Assembly: GCF_026151205.1 (NCBI RefSeq)
Contig: NC_087082.1
Span: forward strand, 7,201,908 to 7,261,907
Source: Bolinopsis microptera
Taxonomy: Eukaryota > Ctenophora > Tentaculata > Lobata > Bolinopsidae
Reading direction: 5' to 3'
Length of the DNA: 60,000 nt
Numbering within the stretch: position 1 is the stretch's first letter; each line of letters starts with the position of its first letter. The position numbers and the translations under genes were made by a program. Below the pieces are notes generated by a model that was given only the letters and a program-made list of their open reading frames with translations, did not search any database and was not told the DNA's origin. Below, piece after piece: positions 10,734 to 21,257 of the stretch.

Positions 10734-11417
10734 CTAATAGGTCGCAACGTTGCCGGAGTTTTCCGATTCCGTACCACCTGTCAATAGTCCCTTGGAACCA
10801 CTGTCCTTCGTCCGCTCCCGTCTTTTTTGCCGCGCCTCGTAGTTCGCCCTTCTTTCAGCCTGGGATAAGTCTGGATTTATCCAGTAGTCCTCACCATCCT
10901 TGAGAACCTTGCAGCCATTTCCGTACTTGTGCTTGCTACGGGCAAGATCTGGTGTCGCAAGCACAACAACAAGGGGTCGTGGCTTTGTTCTTTCCTTATT
11001 AGAGCCAGACCCGAGAGGGGGACCAGCTCTGTAGCAGCGTTCTATCTGGTCGGTTGTGACATCTAGAACCGTGGCAGCTATCAGCTTATCGGCTGCGATC
11101 CTGTCCTTTATCTCTGTTAGTGAGCTCTCGGGAACAGTAGTGATCACGACGTTCCTGATACGCTTCTCTTTGTCGAACACATCAGCTTCCTGTCGAGCTG
11201 TGGTCTGAGATACAATCTCAGACTGGCTTTCCTTAAGCGCAGATGCTAAACTGTTCTCGAAACATTTCTTCGTCTCGCGGCCAATGATACTTTCTGTATT
11301 CTTCACAACGTCAGCAAATGTTTTTGTCATTTTGTCTGTTTTGACTATCGTGGAGACAGTTTCAGTCATAATCTCTTTCAGGTGTTCTTTAACGACCTGC
11401 TTCACTTCTTTCTTCAT
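10734..11417 (-). CDS. CR1-like LINE ORF1 (RNA-binding type)
   Basis: 227 residues. The N-terminal third is a charged, likely coiled-coil region (MKKEVKQVVKEHLKEIMTET). Next comes an RRM-like or transposase-22-like domain (RIRNVVITTVPESS, IERCYRAG, PRPLVVVLATPDLARS), then a basic tail (RRANYEARQKRRERTKD). This is the usual ORF1 plan for proteins that coat LINE RNA. It ends at TAG 10734-10736; ORF2 begins in a different frame across this stop. There is no PHD finger in this ORF; the nearby PHD ORF at 11630-12261 belongs to a different, older element. Confidence 0.75.
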   Translation of the reverse strand: MKKEVKQVVKEHLKEIMTETVSTIVKTDKMTKTFADVVKNTESIIGRETKKCFENSLASALKESQSEIVSQTTARQEADVFDKEKRIRNVVITTVPESSLTEIKDRIAADKLIAATVLDVTTDQIERCYRAGPPLGSGSNKERTKPRPLVVVLATPDLARSKHKYGNGCKVLKDGEDYWINPDLSQAERRANYEARQKRRERTKDSGSKGLLTGGTESENSGNVATY

Positions 11418-11629
11418 ATCTATACCTGATACATCAAGATCTTGCTTCCTGTCTCGGGATTTCTTAAATTTTGTCTCAGGATTTTTCGCTGTCTCAGGAT
11501 TTCTTAAATTTTGTCTTAGGATTATTCTGCTGTCTTAGGATTATTCTGCTGTCTTAACTTTTGCACCTGTGTCTCAGGAATTTTTGCAAATCTAATCCTA
11601 AGATCCGAGGCTGGGGGAGGCCTATAGTA

Positions 11630-12261
11630 CTGCCTGCTGAAAAATTGTTGGCCACTTTAGTCATTTCCTCGATGAATGCTTTTCCTGCAGCCCCTGAGGG
11701 AAGCAGAAATATGTTTCTTCTCCATTTGACTACAACACCATATATTCCCTCACATTGTGTTAGAACTTCCCCACTATTCCATGATCCTAATTTCAATTGA
11801 GATGGATCCCTTACATTTTCATAACCTGGGAAACAGCACTCCTTTCCCTCTTCTTCCACAATATGAGGGTCCTTTGATATTGGAGTAGATGGTTGTACAC
11901 TTTCTTCGACCTGTCTCCTCAACTTTCGGATAGCTTCAGTTATGGGGTTTTCGTCTTCGTCTTCGTTGCTCTTCTCCTCCTTGCCACATCTTTGACATGA
12001 CCACTCAGAATCCTCATTTTCTGCTAGGTCTTTAAACTGCAACTCCGACAGTCCACTACATGCCGCATGGAACCATCGTCCACATTTTCCTTCACATTGA
12101 ATACAATCACATATTACCTCCTTTGAACAAAATCCACAGATATCAGCTTTCTTTCCAGTTTGCTTTCCTACTTTGGACCTAGTGTCCATTTTTCTTGTGT
12201 CAGGCATTCCAACCCAAAAATGGGAACCACTACTGTTGCCGAGTCGGTTACCAGCAGACAC
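11630..12261 (-). pseudogene. PHD-RT retroelement, N-terminal part with PHD finger
   Basis: Minus-strand frame with a C4HC3 PHD zinc finger near residues 40-93 (CGFCSKEVICDCIQC, then WFHAACSGLSELQF, then WSCQRC). PHD fingers usually read histone H3 tails, which in a retroelement might guide targeting (inference). It is followed by an acidic linker and a conserved-looking block (NIFLLPSGAAGKAFIEEMTK). The frame leaves homology exactly at the ATAGTA target copy 11624-11629. Removing the palindromic element joins it in frame to the central RT piece at 2588. Starts at 12261 or 12189 (MDTRSKVGKQ) are both possible. The ORF that appears to run to 11554 ends in palindrome sequence. Confidence 0.7.
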
Positions 12262-12329
12262 TGAAGCTTACCGCTGTCAGCCCCTACTGGATACGAGTCT
12301 CCTTAACAGTAGTGGACCCAAATTTGGGA
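12217..12329. repeat. Imperfect inverted repeat around the PHD-RT start
   Basis: CCCAAAAATGGGAACCACTACTGTT (12217-12241, given here as CCCAAAAATGGG + CCACTACTGTT) pairs with AACAGTAGTGG + CCCAAATTTGGG (12306-12329). The loop is about 64 bases. It lies in the 5' region of the PHD-RT gene and could be an RNA hairpin or an element end. Confidence 0.45.
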
Positions 12330-12411
12330 TCTGATGGAGTAGTCTCAACACCAGAGGATTTTACAGCTCAAGCAAAAAAAAAGGGAGATTAGCCTCAAAA
12401 GAAATTTAATG

Positions 12412-14562
12412 CTGCTAGAAAGCTTCAATAAGGTCCCCACGTATTCGCCGCTCTGCCAGCGTTGTCAAATTGAGGATTTCCAGTCTACGGCTGTAAGGAA
12501 GAGTACCCACCTCATCAATCAGACGGGTAAACCGCCTCTGGACGCTCTCCAGCTCCAAAACAGTCCCCCAACTTCCATGAGCCGCAGGTGGATTCCACAA
12601 TTGGACACAATACTCAAGATGAGGTCTTATTAAAGCTTTATATATAGCAATCATAACAACCTTTTCTCTAATAACTAAATTCCTTACAATCCAACAAATC
12701 ATACGATTTGCCTTAGCGATACATGCTTTGATCTGTTCGTTCCAAAGCAGGGAGCTATGGGTAATAACCCCCAAATCTTTTTCCTGTGCAGATACTTCAA
12801 GTTCTATACCATTTACCTTATAATTTAAATTAGGATTGTTGTTAAAATTAATGTGCACTACTTTGCACTTGGCAGGATTAAATTGTAAAAGCCAAATACT
12901 TTCCCAAACTTCTAATTCTTCGATATCTTCAGCAACACTACCGTGGTTAGCTGCATTACCAATTAATTTAAGATCATCAGCAAATAACTTTATCTTATTT
13001 TTTACAAGGTCAGGCAAATCATTAATATACAGAATGAATAGGAGAGGGCCTAGAACTGACCCCTGAGGAACACCAGATAAAACATGTTTAACCTCGGACC
13101 ATTGTCCTTCTACAGAAACCCTCATAGTCCTGTCTGTCAGAAAATCTTTAATAACATTTAACACCTTTCCTTTGACACCAAAGCCTTCCAATTTAGACAG
13201 AAGTCTAAAGTGGGGGACTGTGTCGAATGCCTTACTAAAATCAAAGTATAGAAGATCAACCGGGGCACCTTCATCTAAAATGTCAAGAATGTCATCAAAT
13301 GTCTCTAAAAGATTAGATAAACACGATTTACCCTTAACAAATCCATGCTGATGCTTCGAAATTCGATGTTCTAGAAAATTTAATACATGTGCTCTCACCA
13401 ACTTTTCATACACTTTGCACAAAATACACGTTAATGAAACTGGTCTATAATTTAAGGGGTCCGATTTAATACCCTTTTTAAACAATGCTACAACAGATGC
13501 AGATTTCCACACTGCAGGTAAAGATCCTGTATCTGAACACTTTTGAAATAATTTAGTCAATGCTTCAACAAAATTGTTGTCATAAGCTAGCGATTTCAAC
13601 AACTTCGGATGAACACCATCCGGACCAGAACTCTTAAAAATGTTAAGCTTTAAAAGTTGCTTTTTTATATCAGAACTGCTGACTTCCATATCATCAATAT
13701 CATCAATACTCTCATTGTCAGGTCTTAAATTCTCAGTTTTAGGGAGAGGGCCAGGTGGTTCACGCACAAAAACAGAGCTAAAGGCACTTGCGAGTACCTC
13801 AGCTGACTCAGTTGAACTATCTGTGCGTGTACCATCTCCTCTATCTAAAGAAACCACACTTGATTTAATTTGACGTTTATTTCGTAAATAAGAGTAAAAA
13901 GACTTACAATTCTGCTTTAGATTAGATGTAATTTTCTTTTCATAGTTAACTTTAGCTTTAATTTCTGCTACTTCATAAGTATGTTGTTTGCTACTTGCAT
14001 AACTAAAATTAACATCAGATGGATTAATATCAAACTCAGCCCATGCTTTATCTTTATTCTTTCTCATTCGTTTAAGTGCAGATGTACTCCATGGCAACTT
14101 GACAGGTCTGTTGTCGAGATAAACCGAAGCAGTTGGAACAGCTGCAGCAACAGTCTCCAGTTTACCATGTAATTCAGCCCACATATCTTGAACATCATTG
14201 GTAGAACTATAATCCCAGTCGATATTTTTCAAACTAAAATTTAATAACTCTTCAGAGGAAATCTTACCCCATATAGGTTTGACAATCTTCTCTTTTAAAC
14301 ATTTGCTAGTATCCGGCGAAACAACTAGTTCGACAAGTATCCCAACATGATCACTCTTACCAAGCGGAGAAACGATCTTACAACCGTTGACAAGAGCATC
14401 ATTTGTATACAGGACCTGATCAAGAAGACTCTCCTGGAGAGTATCCTTCACAAGCCGTCTTCTAGTTGTCTCGTTGGTGAAATACCAAGTTAAACCACTG
14501 TCATTGAAAACATCCATGAATTTGATTAAATTAAGTGATGAAATTGTCAGAGCAGAATACAC
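12412..14562 (-). mobile_element. Second CR1-like LINE, truncated at both ends but frame intact
   Basis: A 715-residue open frame on the minus strand. It begins inside the endonuclease domain (SDHVGILVELV is kept, GDFN-type motif lost) and carries a full RT: DLLYFDFSKAFDTVPHFRLL, SGVPQGSVLGPLLFILYIND, LFADDLKLIG and RPHLEYCVQLWNPPAAHG. It ends at LAERRIRGDLIEAF followed by TAG, where the homologous LINE at 7732 continues for another 90 residues, so the C-terminus and 3' UTR are missing. Upstream of 14562 the sequence changes abruptly to AT-rich DNA. It is clearly related to, but well diverged from, the LINE at 7556. It cannot be autonomous because the endonuclease start is absent. Confidence 0.85.
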
Positions 14563-16508
14563 AGGTAACAGAAATTGTCCACTGTTACCAATATTATATA
14601 TGAAATATCAACAGTCAAATATATATATAATACACATCTTCTCCATCATATAAGGGCAGGGATGAGGTTGTAAGAGACTTCTGATGAAGGGGTCTCATAT
14701 TTTGAGTCCATTTTCTTGCATTTGTAACCTCGTAGAGCAATGACTTCTGTCCTTAACATTGCAAATCATATTCTTGTCCTCATATGCCTCACCTCGTCGC
14801 AATATCTCTCTTTTTTCCTGACTATGAGGTCCGAGCGTGCTAAATCACGATTCGAGATTGTTCTAAGAGGGCCCCCCCCCCACAGTTGAAACCAACTTCT
14901 ATCGATGTATTTTCGGACGCTGATTCCGACTCACCCCCCTATGACATGCTTTTTGAGGATTGCGTTAGGGTTAGGTTTGGGATCAGATAAAAGGGTTTCG
15001 AATAGTCGTTAAGGATCAGCTTGAGAACAGGTTGAAAAATTCACGTGACAGTTGAGTGTAGAGTGATTAATTATCATTCTATGAGGTCTGATGATCTGTT
15101 TACAAACCGCTTACACTCTTTGGGTATGCCTCCAAAGTCCATATGTGAGAAATACAGCCGTGGTGAAGGTGGCATTCACCACATTCAACACTCTCCAAGT
15201 ACTCATCCTTCTTCTCCTTCTCGTTCTTTTCGTATACTTCTTGAAGGTTTTCGTCCTGTTTGATAAGCAATTGGGGTGTGAAACCCTTATGTCAAGAAAT
15301 GTCTTATCGAATGGAGTCCAAACTCCCCTAGCAGATACGTCAACCTGAGCTTGGTCTGGTTGAATGAAACAAGAAATTCAATGAAAAAAGAAATTTAATT
15401 ATTTATATATAGGGGTATTGGCATTGAATTTCATTATCTTGTAGAGCTCAAGGTAACTGTGGTATGTATAGAGATTTTGTATAGATAGAATATTATTATA
15501 CTTGAATATCGGTTTGGTGTGCTCTTTTATGGAAAATTTCCTGGTGTCTTATAGGCCTAGTACGTGCACAAGTCTTAAACTTATCAAGGTTCGCCAGCCT
15601 ATCACCAAATAGTACTCTGAGACGTACTTCTGAGCGGTAAATAGTACTTCTAGCGGCTCCATGTCAGAAAACTTGATCTACAGAATATAATGCGGAGGTT
15701 GGCTGGCTCTTTTATAATAAATACGACACTCCAATTTACAGAATGCTTGTTATAGAATAAAACAAATAAATATTATCAGACTATACATGCAGCATGAGTA
15801 ACTGGTGGATAAGCCCTCGGTAAAAACGGATCCGGAAAAATCATTGTGGCACTCGGGTCCTTGGTATTGTCGTCGGTATATTCATTACCTACGTTCTGCT
15901 TTCATAGTTTAAACAATAGTGAGTTCTAAACATAAATATAACAGCTTTAAACCGACTAAGTATGAATGAATGAAATACCTGACAATCTACACTCCTATAA
16001 AAATTAAAAAAGCATGAGTAACTCGTAGTGATGTATGATTTCTAAAAACTTTAAATTAAATTTGGCGCTCACAGGTCCTCATGATCATGTGATCGCCGCA
16101 AAAGGTTCTGTAAATGCGAAGGGCACCTTCGAGCTTATATTATTCACCTTACTGAGGCAGTCAACCAACGCGCGGCTTTATTTTTATGATATGATATGTT
16201 TTGATTGTTATTAATAAATACCAAAATTTAAATTTGTTTTCCTAAAAAAATTTGTTTTCCTACAGTTGAGCGGGCCTGAGCTATGGATCCGTCACGTTGG
16301 CAATGTAGGCTGAGTTCCAGCTAGTTATTGTCTCCAATACAGTCCTGATAAAGATTTTGTATTATTTCTAAATTTGATTTGTTATGTGACAAGAAATGCA
16401 ATATTTGTTTGACAATCCTTATAAATTTATTTCATATTTGAAAAATAATAATGATAAATATTTAATGTGATAACCTTAGTATGAAACCATTGTCTAGTTG
16501 CTTGATAA
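14563..16508. other. Intergenic, no gene seen
   Basis: AT-rich DNA with a (TA)n-like stretch (14592-14632), a poly-C run (14870-14881) and repeat copy B (15361-15657). I see no convincing coding sequence. The DTWD2 promoter should lie near its end, but no recognisable TATA or initiator element stands out. Confidence 0.5.
15361..15657. repeat. Dispersed repeat copy B (short form)
   Basis: Starts TTGAATGAAACAAGAAATTC and then matches 1405-1650 closely (GAATTTCATTATCTTGTAGA, GGTAACTGTGGTATGTATAG, CCTAGTACGTGCACAAGTCT). It lacks the 800 bases in the middle of copy A, so it is an internally deleted derivative or copy A has gained an insertion. Confidence 0.6.
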
Positions 16509-17246
16509 ATGGATGACTTGTTTAACGAGTTTCCTGTATCAGAAGAATTGTTCGAAGAACCAGTTCAAAGACCATCTTGTTCTGTTTGTGCTCGACCTCT
16601 GCCTGTTTGTGTATGCCATTTAATAACCAAAGAATTGCAGGTTGCAACCAAAGTAATAGTTCTTCAACATCCTGCTGAACAGAATAGACAGCTTAGAACT
16701 GTGCCTCTGCTTGAAGCTTCATTAGAGAAAGACAAATGTATGGTACTGGTTGGAAAAAGATTTAAAAATCTCGAAGAGATATTATCAGTGCCAACAGCTT
16801 TACTTTTTCCTGGCAAAGATGCCACTGATTGCAGTGAAATTATTCCTGGTACCTATAAGCAACTTATATGTCTGGATGGAACATGGCCTCAAGCTCGTAG
16901 ACTTTACCAGAAGAATCGTCAATTGCACAACATTCCTAAAGTTATGTTAAATTCTCCTCGTAAGAGTGTCTATTTAATTCATTCGCAACCTACAGCACAT
17001 CACCTCAGTACCTTGGAATCAGTGGCCAGAGCAATTCAAGAAATGGAAAAACTCGACGGCTTAGAGGAGAAACTGATTGCTCCTTTGAAAGAGATGGTCA
17101 GAACACAATTTAGACATGGTGCTTGTGCCCATAGTACACAGGACGAAGCTAAGGCAATTCGAAAACAACAGGTAAAAGATGGAGAAGCAGAAAAAGACTT
17201 CACCATTGCGCTCCAATTAGATAATTTTGATTATGACTCCTTTTGA
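16509..17246 (+). CDS. DTWD2: DTW-domain tRNA-uridine aminocarboxypropyltransferase (DTWD2-like)
   Basis: 245 residues, single exon. The family transfers the aminocarboxypropyl group of S-adenosylmethionine to a tRNA uridine, making acp3U. Visible features: an N-terminal zinc-type cysteine cluster (CSVCARPLPVCVC, residues 24-36), VIVLQHPAEQNRQLRTVPLL (about 50-69), the signature DGTWPQARRLY (about 123-133) and SQPTAHHLSTLESVARA (about 158-174). The length is slightly below the roughly 300 residues of vertebrate DTWD2. The start is fixed by in-frame stops (TGATAA) directly before the ATG. It is intronless while neighbouring genes have introns, so a retrocopy origin is possible, although the frame is fully intact. 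Confidence 0.88.
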   Translation: MDDLFNEFPVSEELFEEPVQRPSCSVCARPLPVCVCHLITKELQVATKVIVLQHPAEQNRQLRTVPLLEASLEKDKCMVLVGKRFKNLEEILSVPTALLFPGKDATDCSEIIPGTYKQLICLDGTWPQARRLYQKNRQLHNIPKVMLNSPRKSVYLIHSQPTAHHLSTLESVARAIQEMEKLDGLEEKLIAPLKEMVRTQFRHGACAHSTQDEAKAIRKQQVKDGEAEKDFTIALQLDNFDYDSF

Positions 17247-17662
17247 TAAAACTGATCATAAAACTACCAAGCTTGTTCATATTACGGCAAATTCTAGATA
17301 ACTGTACCTTTTGCTTTTTGACCCTCAATTTACCGTGAACAAATTAATCAAATCATGGTCACCAGAAACCAGTAATTAATACAATTTGATCAGATTGACA
17401 TTTTTTATTTAGCCAGGCTATTGCATTATATGTTGATTGGCAATGGATTTTTATATGTTTTTTTTGTGGTATTATCAAGTTGACAGAAAACTTCAGAGTC
17501 TTAATCTTGAACAAAAATAGTTAAAATTAAATGATTTACGGAGTAATACTATTTGTCTCAAATTTTGATGTTAATTAATGTTTTCAGTCACTGTTAAATT
17601 CTAAATTTTTAACCAAATTCCTGGTATCTAAACATGTTTTCATCTATAAGCTTGCAGAATAT

Positions 17663-20600
17663 ATGTATGTGTTAACAAGCTCTCCCTATGTTTCAAACCT
17701 TTTTGCGAAGCAAAAATCAGAACTGAACTTTGACTCAAACGAAGACTTCATCTTGTTTCTCCTAAGAAATACTTGCAAACTTGCTTCTTTTGGTAAGAAA
17801 ATCGTTCTCAAATTTTGTCGTTGTTGTTCATTAAACATGATGAGTAACTATTTAAAAGTGTTCTCCAAAGATTACACAGTACTTAATTGATCCTCCTCCC
17901 CTATGATTAAAATAATGATATTTTTCTGTTGGTAACTTATATAATCATTATTCCCTCTACAGCAAACCAGCTAAGTCCAGTGCTCAACAAGCTACTAGAC
18001 TACTCTATAACAGATGTCAACTCCCCCTGTCCCTCTAAAACACCCTCTGAATGCTCTACAAAAAGTCCCAGTAGATACAATCCTCCCAGCAGTCCACAAC
18101 AACCGACTGCTTCCTCAGCTGATATTCAACAAATACTCGACACTGTCAACCGAAACAAAAAGTTTGTTTTTTTGCTATCATTTAAATTTTTCATACTGTG
18201 CTTTTAGTTTCAAGCAATACATCTATTTCCATTTTTGTACACAAAAATTATTGTCAAAATTATTGTCAAAATTATTGTCAAAATTATTGTCAAAATTATT
18301 GTCAAAATTATTGTCAAAATTATTGTCAAAATTATTGTCAAAATTTACCAGAATATACCTATTAAAGAATAATTATCTACTATCTATTCAAAGTTTTAAT
18401 TCAAAGATGCTTTTCAGGGTAACTACCGAAAGTAGAGAAAGAAACACGGATGAATTAGATAGAAATCCTCACGAGCCAGAAAAAGAGGAATCTGATCACA
18501 AAGAAGCTGATGAAGAGTCAAATTTAGACAAACGAGAGAGGTTTCACAGTGACAGCAGTATCTCCGAAAATGAAGGAATGGATACTAGCTCTGACTCAGA
18601 AGATTTACCCGAACCACAAATAGCTTCATTCCAAAGTCCCTCTGAAAAGAACAGCACTTCAAAAGAAGAACCTGCCAGGAGCTCCCACCATCAGGATTCT
18701 CCTCCTAGAAGAGATAGTAGTGAAGGATCACCACAAACCTCCTACCAACCTCCCATATCACCTGATTCTAAGGAAGGAGAAGAAGAGGAGGAGCGAATGT
18801 TGTTTGACCCAGCCGATCTGATGCAGAAATCAACTGCTGCACTGCAAGTTTCGGACGAGGTCATGAAACCTCACTCCTCACTGAAACCTCTACCTCCTAA
18901 TTCCTCTCTTCCTGCTGAACCTCCAGTTGAAATACGACCTTCATCCACACAAACACAGCGCCTTGTTCTACCAAGACAATCCTCTCCTTTCAAAAGTGGT
19001 CACCTCATCGCAGTTCCACTAGCTATAGGAAACGATATGAAAGGAATACCATTACCTCCAATACACCCTACCTCACATCCGGGTCCTGGATACTCTACAA
19101 CTATTTCACAACCCACCCGACCTCCCCCTGTTTCTACCTCTACTCCTAAACCTCCCGTCAAGGATACCGAGCAAAACAGGTACCATATATAATAGTAGAT
19201 TAATTAGAAACTCTCATTGTTTAGACCGGGTGTTACATCAGCTCCTAGTTATCCTAGTAGTAGCTCCTGATATAGGGCACCTGATATAGGGCTCCTGATA
19301 TAGGGCTCCTGATATAGGGCTCCTGATATAGGGCTCCTGATATAGGGCTCCTGATATAGGGCTCCTGATAAAGGGCTCCTGATATAGGGCTCCTGATATA
19401 GGGCTCCTGATATAGGGCTCCTGATATAGGGCTCCTGATATTGGGCTCCTGATATAGGGCTCCTGATATTGGGCTCCTGATATAGGGCTCCTGATATAGG
19501 GCTCCTGATATTGGGCTCCTGATAAAGGGCTCCTGATATAGGGCTCCTGATATAGGGCACCTGATATTGGGCTCCTGATATAGGGCACCTGATATAGGGC
19601 TCCTGATATAGGGCTCCTGATATAGGGCTCCTGATATAGGGCTCCTGATATAGGGCTCCTGATATAGGGCTCCTGATATAGGGCTCCTGATATAGGGCTC
19701 CTGATAAAGGGCTCCTGATAAAGGGCTCCTGATATAGGGTTCCTGATATAGGGCTCCTGATATAGGGCTCCTGATATAGGGCTCCTGAAACCTGATATAG
19801 GTCAGAAACTCTCATTGTTTAGACCGGGTGTTACATCAGCTCCTAGTTATCCTAGTAGTAGCTCCTGATATAGGGCACCTGATATAGGGCTCCTGATATA
19901 GGGCTCCTGATATAGGGCTCCTGATATAGGGCTCCTGATATAGGGCTCCTGATATAGGGCTCCTGATATAGGGCTCCTGATAAAGGGCTCCTGATATAGG
20001 GCTCCTGATATAGGGCTCCTGATATAGGGCTCCTGAAACCTGATATAGGGCTCCTGATATAGGGCTCCTGATATAGGGCTCCTGATATAGGGCTCCTGAT
20101 ATAGGGCTCCTGATAAAGGGCTCCTGATATAGGGCTCCTGATATAGGGCTCCTGATATAGGGCTCCTGATATAGGGCTCCTGATATTGGGCTCCTGATAT
20201 AGGGCTCCTGATATTGGGCTCCTGATATAGGGCTCCTGATATAGGGCTCCTGATATAGGGCTCCTGATATTGGGCTCCTGATAAAGGGCTCCTGATATAG
20301 GGCTCCTGATATAGGGCACCTGATATTGGGCTCCTGATATAGGGCACCTGATATAGGGCTCCTGATATAGGGCTCCTGATATAGGGCTCCTGATATAGGG
20401 CTCCTGATATAGGGCTCCTGATATAGGGCTCCTGATATAGGGCTCCTGATAAAGGGCTCCTGATAAAGGGCTCCTGATATAGGGTTCCTGATCCTGATAT
20501 AGGGCACCTGATATAGGGCTCCTGATATAGGGCTCCTGATATAGGGCTCCTGATATAGGGCTCCTGAAACCTGATATATGTCATCTGATATAGGTCTACA

Positions 20601-21257
20601 TTTAATCAGTTATTATTTCATTTCAGAGAGAATCTTAACGTTACTAATGAGATGGAATCTGATAATCCAGGTATCTTGAGATTAATAATAAGCAGTTTTA
20701 GTTTATTTCAAGTTAATTAAATTCTCAATTATTTAAGTTAATTCTTAAACCACTATCCTTATTGCATGAGCAGATCATAACTCAGCGAACTACCAAAATC
20801 TTCTAAAAGAATGAAACATCAACAGTTATCATACCATTAACGAGTTGTTAATTTTAAATTCTATTGATTTGAAGTAATTAATTTTAACTAAATTCTACAT
20901 TACAAATTTCTGAATAATTCACATTTCACACCTTTCTCCTTAGATAAGCTATACATCTGTCCCATCTGCAACAAAGAGTTTAAAGGCAGCGGCCGGGTCC
21001 GGAACTGTAAGATCCATATTAACACAGTTCACCTCAAACACAAGCCCTACAAATGTAACTTCTGCAACGTTCGGTTCGGCTACAAGGACTACATGAAGCG
21101 GCACCTGATCCGGCACCACAAGTCCCTGTTTTACTCGTACGGTACGGAGAGCGTACTGGAGAAGTACACCACGTACGATTTAGAAGACCCGGGCCAGCCA
21201 CAGGAGCACGATAGTATACACGAGGGACGGGACCAGAGAGACACAACGGGACTGTGA
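17663..21257 (+). CDS. C2H2 zinc-finger protein, five-exon model
   Basis: Proposed exons 17663-17792, 17963-18161, 18418-19179, 20627-20670 and 20944-21257 join in phase (1449 bases, 482 residues). Donor and acceptor sites are GT-AG; the second donor is GTTTGT. The N-terminal exons give a helical stretch (NEDFILFLLRNTCKLASF, then NQLSPVLNKLLDYS). The large exon is acidic and Ser/Pro-rich, likely disordered (SSISENEGMDTSSDSEDL; EGEEEEERMLFDPADLM). The last exon holds two C2H2 fingers: CPICNKEF...HINTVH (one unusually long) and CNFCNVRF...HLIRHH. Likely a nuclear DNA-binding regulator. The first exon is the least certain; an acceptor-like TTGCAG precedes it at 17657, so there may be upstream exons. 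Introns 2 and 3 are full of tandem repeats. Confidence 0.72.
18243..18345 (+). repeat. 12-bp tandem repeat in zinc-finger intron 2
   Basis: Eight or so copies of CAAAATTATTGT, almost perfect. A long frame through it (repeating Ser-Lys-Leu-Leu) is intronic and not protein-coding in the exon model above. Confidence 0.85.
19255..20582 (+). repeat. 14-bp minisatellite in zinc-finger intron 3, duplicated as a block
   Basis: About 90 copies of CTCCTGATATAGGG with scattered variants (AAAGGG, ATTGGG, GCAC). The array and its 5' flank (AGAAACTCTCATTGTTTAGA at 19208) are duplicated: the same flank reappears at 19803, followed by a second array. The order of variant units is partly shared between the two blocks, showing a recent duplication of about 0.6 kb. 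The long minus-strand frames through it (IRSPISGALYQEP-type repeats) are by-products of the 14-bp unit. Confidence 0.9.

Larger units (their letters stand above)
7556..11448 (-). mobile_element. CR1-like LINE (LINE-1 of window), coding-intact
   Basis: Non-LTR retrotransposon on the minus strand with two long ORFs and no stops. The 3' end is an ATT/TTA microsatellite tail (7556-7571) preceded by a 160-bp 3' UTR. The 5' end abuts the 40-bp tandem repeats only about 30 bases before the ATG of ORF1, so it is probably slightly 5'-truncated. Intact ORFs and clean borders within the palindrome arm point to a young insertion, later than the palindrome. Confidence 0.85.
2595..11623. mobile_element. 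Giant inverted-repeat (foldback / Polinton-like non-autonomous) element with 6-bp TSD
   Basis: Both termini are AGGCCTCCCCCAGCCTCGGA in inverted orientation, flanked by a direct ATAGTA (2589-2594 and 11624-11629). Arms of about 2.2 kb (2595-4803 and 5605-7555 plus 11449-11623) are reverse complements. They contain the same order of parts: sub-terminal 40-bp tandem repeats, a long unique block, a tRNA-like SINE head and small nested inverted repeats. The spacer (4804-5604) holds a diverged direct copy of arm sequence and a dead LINE tail. A CR1-like LINE (7556-11448) later landed in the right arm. No transposase is present. A 6-bp TSD, AG/CT ends and long TIRs with tandem repeats fit a non-autonomous Polinton/Maverick derivative or a foldback element; the class is an inference. 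Confidence 0.8.

Noticed and set aside
18014-18417. Open frame through 18014-18417 that includes the Ser-Lys-Leu-Leu repeats
   Set aside because: It runs through an intron; splicing 18161 to 18418 in phase joins the proline-rich exons better.
19238-20584. Several long minus-strand frames with IRSPISGALYQEP repeats
   Set aside because: The 14-bp minisatellite keeps all frames open; it lies in an intron of the plus-strand zinc-finger gene.
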